Shown: positions 1 to 5,166 of the stretch, in pieces | Position numbering within the stretch: position 1 is the first letter of the stretch | Layout: every line of letters starts with the position of its first letter | Assembly: GCA_027731885.1 (NCBI GenBank) | Contig: JAQCAO010000085.1 | Coordinates: 1-5,166, forward strand | DNA from: Actinomycetota bacterium | GTDB lineage: Bacteria; Actinomycetota; Actinomycetes; Nanopelagicales; Nanopelagicaceae | DNA: 5,166 nucleotides | Reading direction: 5' to 3' | Made by a program: the position numbers and the translations under genes | Notes under the pieces: model-generated | What the model saw: only the letters and a program-made list of their open reading frames with translations | The model's database searches: none | What the model was told of the DNA's origin: nothing

Positions 1-774
1 AATACTGAAGGTGGTTTGTTCAAAGAACCAGCCATCAATGTCGATTCTTCCTTTGGTTCCGTGGATCGCAGCATTTATTGTGCCGGCCATTGTCATGCAC
101 GAATTAATCAACGCCATACTGCCGTTGTTATATTGCAAGACCGCAGCTGTTGCCGAATCAACGCCAGTATCTGTCATTACTGATTTACCGCTTACTGAAT
201 CTGGGATTCCCAGGGTGCGAATAGCCATATGGACTGGGTAAATTCCTAAGTCATAATGCGCACCGCCGCCTTGTTCGCGATTCCAAAGGCGTGGAGCGCG
301 CTCGATTGGTAAGTACTGGCTGTGATCGGCGTAAACAAAATGTGGAGTGCCAATTTCGCCCGCTTCAATAGCTGCAAATACCGCATTCATGGTTGGCAAG
401 AAGCGCGTCCACATCGCCTCCATCACAAAGACCTTTTTCGCTTTTGCCGCAGCGTAAATTTCATGGGCATCGGCTGCGTTCATAGTGAATGGCTTTTCCA
501 GCAGAACATGCTTTCCAGCTTCAATCGCCAGCAGCGCGTGATCGCGGTGCAAGGTCTGAACCGTTGAAATGTAAATTACATCGACTTCTGGATCTGCCAC
601 AAGCGCGGCGTAATCAGGATGGCGATTTGGGATATTGAACTTATCGGCGAAAGCGTTGGTGCGCGCTAGATCGCGAGTTGCAACGGCTTGGATCTTTAAC
701 CCAGCGTGGCCAAAGTCAGTTGCAATGATGTCGGCAATTCCGCCCGCGCCTAAATATCCCCAACGAAGTGCCAC
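1..774 (-). CDS. Gfo/Idh/MocA-family NAD(P)-dependent oxidoreductase, 3' end cut off by the window
   Basis: An open minus-strand frame of 258 codons begins at GTG (772-774) and reaches base 1 without a stop. GTG is chosen because GGAGG (779-783) lies four bases upstream and because the Rossmann glycine-rich turn follows at once (G9-A-G-G-I-A14). Further family marks are EKPF at 93-96, the cofactor-side lysine motif; MEAMWTRF at 118-125, typical of the dihydrodiol dehydrogenase-like branch; and GGGAHYDLGIYPVH at 169-182, which holds the active-site Asp175 and His182. Relatives are about 330 residues long, so roughly 70 C-terminal residues are missing here. Family members oxidise or reduce sugars, inositols or diols with NAD(P) in the cytoplasm, and the substrate cannot be named from sequence. 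The gene starts 30 nt after the heliorhodopsin stop on the same strand, so co-transcription is likely. Family assignment is secure; specificity is unknown. Confidence 0.92.
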   Translation of the reverse strand, partial: MALRWGYLGAGGIADIIATDFGHAGLKIQAVATRDLARTNAFADKFNIPNRHPDYAALVADPEVDVIYISTVQTLHRDHALLAIEAGKHVLLEKPFTMNAADAHEIYAAAKAKKVFVMEAMWTRFLPTMNAVFAAIEAGEIGTPHFVYADHSQYLPIERAPRLWNREQGGGAHYDLGIYPVHMAIRTLGIPDSVSGKSVMTDTGVDSATAAVLQYNNGSMALINSCMTMAGTINAAIHGTKGRIDIDGWFFEQTTFSI

Positions 775-778
775 TTAT

Positions 779-783
779 CCTCC
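779..783 (-). promoter_or_regulatory. Shine-Dalgarno GGAGG for the oxidoreductase GTG start
   Basis: On the minus strand GGAGG is followed by ATAA and then GTG at 774. This strong site decides the non-ATG start. It sits inside the 30-nt gap after the heliorhodopsin stop, so translation is independently initiated on a shared transcript. The same gap contains AGATTAAATCT (794-804), an 11-base palindrome with no T-run, which is not a convincing terminator. Confidence 0.8.
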
Positions 784-804
784 AATAAAAGTTAGATTAA
801 ATCT

Positions 805-1569
805 TTAGACAGGGATAAGAGTGTTAGCAAATATCTGCCAAGCAAGGAGTGATTTCGCAACGAGTGAGAGAGTGATGTAGGTGCGCTCTCCACGTAGGTA
901 ATCTGACCATTTGCCAATCTTCTTATATTGAAGAAATTGCACAAGGGCGAATGAATTAAACAATGCGAAAATTGTAAAGACTATGAAGTAAACGAAGGTA
1001 GGTGCTTGATTTTCGCCAACGCCGCCAATTGCAAAGACATAGAAGACCAGCGCCAGCCACGGCACTGCGCCAGCGATGCATCCAAAGATAAATGGAATCC
1101 AACCGCCGTTACCTGGCTCTTCATACTTTTCTTGTAGCCAACCAAAGAGAATCATTGAGGCGTTGACTCCGAAGATTGAAATCAAGGCGGTGACCTCGGA
1201 TATTCCGGTGACTTGCGCAATTAAAACGATCATTACAGATGAGCTAATTGAATATTCAACCCAGCGGAAGAAGTTTCGGTGGGCGGCTAGCCCTGCGATA
1301 TATCGCGGAAAGAATTTAGGGCTAACGACTATAAAGTGAGCAAGCGAGGAAAGGCCTAGGAATATTGCCACACCAATTGCAAGTGGTGCGTCGTACAAGA
1401 CAATTAAATCGCCGTAGGTGCTTCCGGGAGGGCCCGACATGTATCGCGCAGTGATGGGCAGCGTGAAATCTGATGAGAGCGCAAGAACCGCCACCATCTG
1501 TCCGAAGTGAAGAACGCCGGCAAATAAGTTGATGCGGCGCAAACCGCGATCTGTAATCTCTTTACTCAT
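805..1569 (-). CDS. Heliorhodopsin (retinal-binding seven-helix photoreceptor)
   Basis: The 254-residue protein has seven hydrophobic helices at roughly 12-32, 57-83, 100-122, 126-147, 157-181, 189-216 and 229-251. Helix 7 carries SLVAKS (235-240), with Lys239 as the retinal Schiff-base lysine. Helix 3 carries RWVEYS (102-107), with Glu105 as counterion. His21 and His78 match the conserved histidines of the 48C12 heliorhodopsin, whose E107, K241, H23 and H80 sit two residues further on. From memory, long stretches agree with 48C12 (SSSVMIVLIAQ, FGVNASMILFGWLQEKY, SFALVQ). The proton-pump helix-3 motif of proteorhodopsins is absent. Arg and Lys cluster in the N-terminus and in the loops after helices 2 and 6, which places the N-terminus in the cytoplasm, the reverse of ordinary rhodopsins. 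Heliorhodopsins generally do not pump ions and have slow photocycles, suggesting a sensory or regulatory role. The gene follows glnA by 46 nt. No Shine-Dalgarno is visible; see the -10-like site at 1576-1581. Confidence 0.97.
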   Translation of the reverse strand: MSKEITDRGLRRINLFAGVLHFGQMVAVLALSSDFTLPITARYMSGPPGSTYGDLIVLYDAPLAIGVAIFLGLSSLAHFIVVSPKFFPRYIAGLAAHRNFFRWVEYSISSSVMIVLIAQVTGISEVTALISIFGVNASMILFGWLQEKYEEPGNGGWIPFIFGCIAGAVPWLALVFYVFAIGGVGENQAPTFVYFIVFTIFALFNSFALVQFLQYKKIGKWSDYLRGERTYITLSLVAKSLLAWQIFANTLIPV

Positions 1570-1575
1570 ACCAAT

Positions 1576-1581
1576 AAAGTA
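1576..1581 (-). promoter_or_regulatory. Candidate -10 element for a leaderless heliorhodopsin transcript
   Basis: The minus strand reads TACTTT, then six bases (ATTGGT), then the heliorhodopsin ATG. This fits the actinobacterial TANNNT hexamer spaced so that transcription would begin at the A of the start codon. No Shine-Dalgarno is present upstream, which agrees with a leaderless message. No good -35 is seen, and a TANNNT match is common by chance. It would let the gene be expressed separately from glnA. Confidence 0.4.
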
Positions 1582-1615
1582 ACAGCGAAATGTGGAAAAG
1601 GGGCGAAAGCGCTCG

Positions 1616-2929
1616 CTAAAGAACCGGCAAATATCGGTCTAGCTCGTATGCGCTGACCTGACGGCGGTAATCCTGCCATTCTGCGCGTTTATTGCGCAGA
1701 ACATATTCAAAGACATGCTCGCCTAAGGTCTCACGGACCAGCTCGCTCTTCTCCATTACCGCAATCGCCTCATTTAAATTGGCAGGCAGTGATTCAGGGG
1801 CGGCATCATCGACTAATTTGTAATCTCCTTCGATCCCCTTCAGCCCTGCCGCCAACATAACCGCATAGGCCAAATAAGGATTGCAGGCAGAATCAGGAGA
1901 ACGAAATTCGATCCGAGTTGAATTCTCTTTATTTGGTTTATACATCGGGATGCGCACTAGCGCACTGCGATTGTTGTGCCCCCAAGTAATCAGCGATGGC
2001 GCCTCTCCCCCGCCTTGTAAACGCTTATAAGAATTAACCCACTGATTTGTGACTGCTGTGATTTCAGATGCGTGCTTCAAGATTCCTGCGATAAAGGAAC
2101 GTGCTACTTTAGATAAGTTAAATTCGGCAGAAGCATCATAGAAAGCGTTCTTCTCGCCTTCAAAGAGTGAGACGTGGGTATGCATTCCGCTGCCGGGATG
2201 ATCGGTAAATGGCTTTGGCATAAAGGATGCATAAAAGCCTTGTTCGAGGGCGACTTCTTTAATTACGTGACGGAAGGTCATGATGTTATCTGCCGTACTT
2301 AGCGCATCGGCATAGCGCAGATCAATTTCTTGCTGACCGGGAGCGCCTTCGTGATGGCTAAATTCAACTGAGATTCCCATCGCTTCCAACATCGTAATCG
2401 CCTGGCGGCGGAAGTCGTGGCCGACGACTGCAGGTGTGTGATCAAAGTATCCACCTTGATCAACCGGCACTGGCTGCTCGCCCTTTACAGGGCTTGATTT
2501 AAATAAGAAGAATTCAATTTCGGGATGGGTGTAACAGGTGTAACCCATTTGTGCTGCCTTATTTAAAGTACGGCGCAGCACATTGCGCGGATCGGCATGC
2601 GATGGAGATCCGTCAGGCATAGTGATATCGCAGAACATACGAGCGGCGCCCGGTGATTCAGTACGCCAAGGCAAGATTGAAAATGTTGCAGGATCGGGTT
2701 TTGCCAACATATCCGATTCGGTTACGCGCGCAAATCCCTCGATCGCAGAACCATCGAAGCCGATACCTTCTTCGAAGGCGTTGACTAACTCAGCTGGTGC
2801 GATCGCAACTGATTTTAAATATCCCAAGACATCGGTAAACCAGAGTCGGATAAAACGAATATTGCGCTCTTCAATAGTGCGCAGCACAAACTCTTGCTGC
2901 TTGCTCATCTGTGAATCATTTGCGGACAT
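1616..2929 (-). CDS. glnA: Type I glutamine synthetase, GlnA2-like, apparently without the adenylylation site
   Basis: Glutamate-ammonia ligase makes glutamine from glutamate, ammonia and ATP as a cytoplasmic dodecamer. All core motifs are present: the Asp loop GFDGSAIEGF (57-66, Asp59), metal ligands Glu137 and Glu139 in HPEIEFF, Glu194 and Glu201 in SHHEGAPGQQE, GMHTH (248-252), the flap NQWVNSYKR with Glu309, NRSALVRIP (320-328), and Glu341 with Arg343 in RIEFRSPD. It resembles Mycobacterium tuberculosis GlnA2 closely. The NLYDLPP adenylylation motif is absent, and the segment between GDYKLV (368-373) and SLPANL (380-385) is about 15 residues shorter than in GlnA2, so control by GlnE-type adenylylation is unlikely. 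Met1 (2929) has no clear ribosome binding site. Met8 (2908) matches the mycobacterial N-terminus and is an alternative start. nadE ends 64 nt upstream and the heliorhodopsin starts 46 nt downstream. A GlnR-like box lies at 2953-2968. Confidence 0.98.
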   Translation of the reverse strand: MSANDSQMSKQQEFVLRTIEERNIRFIRLWFTDVLGYLKSVAIAPAELVNAFEEGIGFDGSAIEGFARVTESDMLAKPDPATFSILPWRTESPGAARMFCDITMPDGSPSHADPRNVLRRTLNKAAQMGYTCYTHPEIEFFLFKSSPVKGEQPVPVDQGGYFDHTPAVVGHDFRRQAITMLEAMGISVEFSHHEGAPGQQEIDLRYADALSTADNIMTFRHVIKEVALEQGFYASFMPKPFTDHPGSGMHTHVSLFEGEKNAFYDASAEFNLSKVARSFIAGILKHASEITAVTNQWVNSYKRLQGGGEAPSLITWGHNNRSALVRIPMYKPNKENSTRIEFRSPDSACNPYLAYAVMLAAGLKGIEGDYKLVDDAAPESLPANLNEAIAVMEKSELVRETLGEHVFEYVLRNKRAEWQDYRRQVSAYELDRYLPVL

Positions 2930-2952
2930 AGCCCATATCTTGCCAAGGCAAA

Positions 2953-2968
2953 GTTACGGCTGTGTTAC
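2953..2968 (-). promoter_or_regulatory. Candidate GlnR box upstream of glnA
   Basis: The minus strand reads GTAACACAGCCGTAAC, that is GTAAC, six bases, GTAAC. This agrees with the actinobacterial GlnR operator (gTnAC-n6-GaAAC) and with the AC-n9-AC form described in mycobacteria. It lies in the 64-nt nadE-glnA gap, with its near end 23 bases from the glnA ATG. If the message were leaderless the box would span about -24 to -39, over the -35 region, so the direction of control is unclear. The match is by eye to a remembered consensus. Confidence 0.5.
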
Positions 2969-2993
2969 GAACCCTCTTGCCAGCGGCTCGTCA

Positions 2994-4667
2994 TTATTTA
3001 TGGACTTCTTGCCAGCGCGAAGTCATTGGCAAGCGGCGATCCTTGCCAAAAGCCCGCTTGGAAACCTTTGTGCCAGGCGGATATTGGCGCCGCTTGTACT
3101 CAGCCTTATCGACCATCGCGATCACCCGACGGACTAGGGCCTCATCAAAGCCTGCGGCAATCAGCGCCTCTGAACCTTGATCGTCATCAACATAGGCGGT
3201 CAAGACGCGATCTAGTAATAAGTAATCTGGAAGCGAATCAGAATCTTTCTGATCAGGGCGCAGTTCAGCGCTTGGTTCTTTCTCAATTGAGTTAACCGGA
3301 ATTGGTTCTGCCTCACCGCGACTGCGTGCGACTTCATTTCGCCAACGAGCCAGCGCCCAAACATCGGTCTTATAAATATCTTTAATCGGGGCAAAGCCAC
3401 CAACTGCATCGCCATATAGCGTTGAGTAACCAACCGCGAGCTCTGACTTATTGCCGGTCGCTAAGACCAGATGGCCTTCTTGATTGGAGATCCCCATCAA
3501 AGTGGTGCCACGAACCCGGGCCTGCAAATTCTCTTCCGCCAAACCTTTCAAAACCAGGTTGCTCATATAGGCCTCAACCATTGGCGCAATTGGCACAGTG
3601 CGGAAATGTATTCCAGTTGCCGAAGCTAAAGCTTGCGCATCTGATATTGAATGATCTGATGAATATTTACTTGGCATGGCCACGCCATTAACTCGTTTGG
3701 CACCTAATGCATCAATAGCGATCACGGCTACCAACGCAGAATCGATTCCGCCGGATAAGCCAAGTACGACGCTACGGAAGCCATTCTTTTCTACATAATC
3801 TCTTAGTCCAATTACTAGCGCCTGCCAGATTTCTGCGCGGTCATCTAGCCTCACTGCAATACCAGGAATCAAAGCACGATCAATGCTGACTTCTGCTTCG
3901 GAGATGACTACATCTGGCGTGCTTGTCTTTGTGGCAACATCTAGATCAACAACGGCTACGCCATCTTCAAATTGCGGAGCGCGCGCAATGACTGCACCAT
4001 CAGAATTTACAACAATGCTATCCCCATCAAAAACTAAGTCATCTTGGCCACCGGTCATATTCACATAAACCAGTGGGGCTGCCGCCTGGCGAGCGCGCTT
4101 GGTTACCAACGCCAAACGCAGATCATCTTTAGCGCGTTCATAAGGAGAACCATTGGGGACGATGATTAGCCCCGGTTTGCGCTCGGCTAATTGCGCGGTG
4201 ATTCCGCCATCAATCCAAAGATCTTCGCAGATTGCGATGCCGACATCGACGCCGTGAATACGCACCACCAAAGTCTTATCCCCTGGCACAAAATTGCGGA
4301 ACTCATCGAAGACGCCGTAATTAGGTAAGTGGCATTTGGCGTAACGAGCCTGGATCGCACCACCTGAAATTACTGCCACCATATTTTGTGGCGAACCATC
4401 TACTTGATCTAGGTAGCCAACAATGGCCACTATCTCGCCGGTTAGCTCCTTTGCTAATTCCGCGATCGCCCTCTGGCTAGCGCTTTGAAAGGAAGGACGG
4501 AGCGCTAGATCTTCGACTGGATACCCCGTTAAGACCATCTCCGGAAATACGACGATATGTGCACCAGCAGATTGAGCAGTGGCAACGTTCTGGCGCACCA
4601 ACTCAGCGTTAGCTGCCAGATCACCGACTGTCGGGTTGACCTGTGCCAGCGCTACGCGCAACTTCAT
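2994..4667 (-). CDS. nadE: Glutamine-dependent NAD+ synthetase (two-domain)
   Basis: This cytoplasmic enzyme makes NAD+ from nicotinate adenine dinucleotide, ATP and glutamine, the last step of NAD synthesis. The 557-residue protein has an N-terminal nitrilase-fold glutaminase domain (about 1-260) with the triad Glu43 (FPEMVLTGYP), Lys111 (AKCHLPNYGVFDE) and Cys147 (AICEDLW). The C-terminal ATP-pyrophosphatase synthetase domain (about 270-557) holds the P-loop SGGIDS (305-310), TGNKSE (405-409), GDAVGGFAPIKD (419-430) and the PSAELRPDQ-type loop (465-473). The length fits the shorter bacterial two-domain class, well below the roughly 680 residues of the mycobacterial form. The start ATG (4665-4667) coincides with the family N-terminus, MKLRVALAQVNPTVGD. 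Only a weak upstream purine run exists, and a TACTCT hexamer ends six bases before the ATG. It is divergent from panB and is the first gene of the minus-strand cluster. Its glutamine substrate is the product of the next gene. Confidence 0.97.
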   Translation of the reverse strand: MKLRVALAQVNPTVGDLAANAELVRQNVATAQSAGAHIVVFPEMVLTGYPVEDLALRPSFQSASQRAIAELAKELTGEIVAIVGYLDQVDGSPQNMVAVISGGAIQARYAKCHLPNYGVFDEFRNFVPGDKTLVVRIHGVDVGIAICEDLWIDGGITAQLAERKPGLIIVPNGSPYERAKDDLRLALVTKRARQAAAPLVYVNMTGGQDDLVFDGDSIVVNSDGAVIARAPQFEDGVAVVDLDVATKTSTPDVVISEAEVSIDRALIPGIAVRLDDRAEIWQALVIGLRDYVEKNGFRSVVLGLSGGIDSALVAVIAIDALGAKRVNGVAMPSKYSSDHSISDAQALASATGIHFRTVPIAPMVEAYMSNLVLKGLAEENLQARVRGTTLMGISNQEGHLVLATGNKSELAVGYSTLYGDAVGGFAPIKDIYKTDVWALARWRNEVARSRGEAEPIPVNSIEKEPSAELRPDQKDSDSLPDYLLLDRVLTAYVDDDQGSEALIAAGFDEALVRRVIAMVDKAEYKRRQYPPGTKVSKRAFGKDRRLPMTSRWQEVHK

Positions 4668-4672
4668 ACTTC

Positions 4673-4692
4673 AAGAGTAATGGATTACTCTT
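4673..4692. promoter_or_regulatory. Perfect inverted repeat in the nadE/panB divergent promoter region (candidate operator)
   Basis: AAGAGTAATGGATTACTCTT has 9-bp arms and a 2-base centre, and begins five bases upstream of the nadE ATG. Each strand carries TACTCT, a TANNNT -10-like hexamer, inside the repeat. On the minus strand it ends six bases before the nadE ATG (leaderless spacing). On the plus strand (4686-4691) it has TTCATA 17 bases upstream (4663-4668) as a weak -35, facing panB. Overlap with both -10s is where a repressor would bind. The regulator is unknown; an RNA hairpin at the nadE start is an alternative. Confidence 0.5.
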
Positions 4693-4746
4693 ATCTCAAG
4701 ACCCTCAATTGAAATACCCGGAGACTTCTCGCGAAGCTTCGAGGCT

Positions 4747-4751
4747 GGAGG
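4747..4751 (+). promoter_or_regulatory. Shine-Dalgarno GGAGG for panB
   Basis: GGAGG is followed by AAGAA and the ATG at 4757. It favours this start over the in-frame ATG at 4643, which lies inside nadE on the other strand and would add 38 residues with no family resemblance. Confidence 0.85.
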
Positions 4752-4756
4752 AAGAA

Positions 4757-5166
4757 ATGACATCAAAACCTGAGGCGACAACGACCCTTTACGGCGGGGC
4801 GGCCCATCGCCGCGTCACGATCGTTGATCTGAAGAAAGCAAAGGCCGCTGGCGAAAAGTGGGCGATGCTTACTTCCTACGAGCAGATGACCGCCGAGATA
4901 TTTGACCAAGCCGGAATCCCTGTCCTGCTAGTTGGCGATAGCGCCGGCAATAATTTTCTCGGTGGTGAGAACACGATCGCAGTTACAGTCGACGAATTAA
5001 TCCCATTGACCCGCGCAGTTGTGCGCGCTTCAAAACGCGCAATGGTGATCGCTGATCTGCCCTTTGGTTCTTACGAAAATTCACCCGAGCAAGCGCTAAC
5101 AACTTCTACCCGTTTCTTTAAAGAGGCCGGGGCAATGCGGTTAAATTAGAGGGCGCACATTTGGCC
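4757..5166 (+). CDS. panB: Ketopantoate hydroxymethyltransferase, 3' truncated, with an apparent -1 frameshift near 5135
   Basis: PanB (3-methyl-2-oxobutanoate hydroxymethyltransferase) transfers a one-carbon unit from methylene-tetrahydrofolate to 2-oxoisovalerate, the first committed step of pantothenate and coenzyme A synthesis. Visible motifs are AMLTSYEQMTA (36-46), LLVGDSAGN with magnesium ligand Asp61, and VIADLPFGSY with magnesium ligand Asp100. The family has about 270 residues; 126 or so are readable here before the frame breaks. After FFKEAGA (120-126) the frame reads MRLN and stops at 5147-5149. From 5137 to the last base another frame reads AVKLEGAHLA, whose VKLEG is the conserved catalytic-lysine motif expected exactly there. 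One missing base at about 5132-5137 (for example GCAATGCGG for GCAATGGCGG) explains it. Since this is about 30 bases from the sequence end, an assembly or read error is likelier than a dead gene. The gene is divergent from nadE across an 89-nt intergenic region. Confidence 0.95.

Noticed and set aside
322..567. Plus-strand open frame inside the oxidoreductase gene
   Set aside because: The minus-strand frame has clear family motifs through this region; the plus-strand product has an unnatural Trp/Cys/His/Arg-rich composition.
805..1569. A light-driven ion pump (proteorhodopsin or actinorhodopsin) as the identity of the retinal protein
   Set aside because: The helix-3 pump motif is absent, and the Glu105 counterion, conserved histidines and charge topology match heliorhodopsins.
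1584..1615. Possible terminator between glnA and the heliorhodopsin (GC-rich GCGA...TCGC stem followed by CCCCTTTT)
   Set aside because: The stem is only four base pairs and the T-run is short and preceded by C, too weak to call termination.
2975..3017. Direct repeat TCTTGCCAGCG (2975-2985 and 3007-3017) around the nadE stop
   Set aside because: Two 11-base copies, one inside coding sequence, with no further copies and no known function; probably coincidence.
2583..3137. Plus-strand open frame of 184 codons across the glnA/nadE junction
   Set aside because: It is antisense to two well-identified genes, shows no recognisable motif and has no ribosome binding site, so it is a shadow frame.
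4732..4741. CGAAGCTTCG palindrome in the panB leader
   Set aside because: Ten bases with no spacer can easily occur by chance; the only function it suggests is mild structure near the ribosome binding site.
4643..4756. Upstream in-frame extension of panB
   Set aside because: It would overlap the nadE start and the palindrome, adds no family similarity, and the GGAGG site clearly serves the ATG at 4757.

Overview
The window looks like a piece of a streamlined planktonic actinobacterium, most plausibly a freshwater Nanopelagicales (acI) genome. The reasons are compact gene spacing, moderate GC, a glutamine synthetase that resembles mycobacterial GlnA2 almost motif for motif, and a heliorhodopsin of the actinobacterial 48C12 type. 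The lineage is inferred from remembered protein resemblance, since no search could be run.

Layout. Four genes lie head to tail on the minus strand. In transcription order they are nadE, the glutamine-dependent NAD+ synthetase (4667-2994); glnA, a type I glutamine synthetase (2929-1616); a heliorhodopsin (1569-805); and a Gfo/Idh/MocA-family oxidoreductase that starts at GTG 774 and runs off the left edge. The gaps are 64, 46 and 30 nt. A fifth gene, panB, diverges on the plus strand from 4757. It is cut by the right edge and carries an apparent one-base deletion near 5135, about 30 bases from the end. No stretch over 100 bases lacks a gene. I see no RNA gene, CRISPR, insertion sequence or integration site.

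How the genes may work together. Glutamine synthetase makes glutamine, which NadE consumes as its ammonia donor, and NAD(P) is the expected cofactor of the oxidoreductase. The heliorhodopsin, a non-pump retinal protein with its N-terminus in the cytoplasm, is encoded directly after glnA. A published study of an actinobacterial heliorhodopsin reported that it binds glutamine synthetase and alters its activity. This locus therefore reads as a candidate light-input module on nitrogen assimilation. Supporting regulatory signals are a 16-bp GlnR-like box just upstream of glnA, a perfect 9-bp-arm palindrome between nadE and panB, and -10-like hexamers exactly six bases ahead of the nadE and heliorhodopsin ATGs, as expected for leaderless mRNAs. 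The oxidoreductase and panB instead have strong GGAGG ribosome binding sites.
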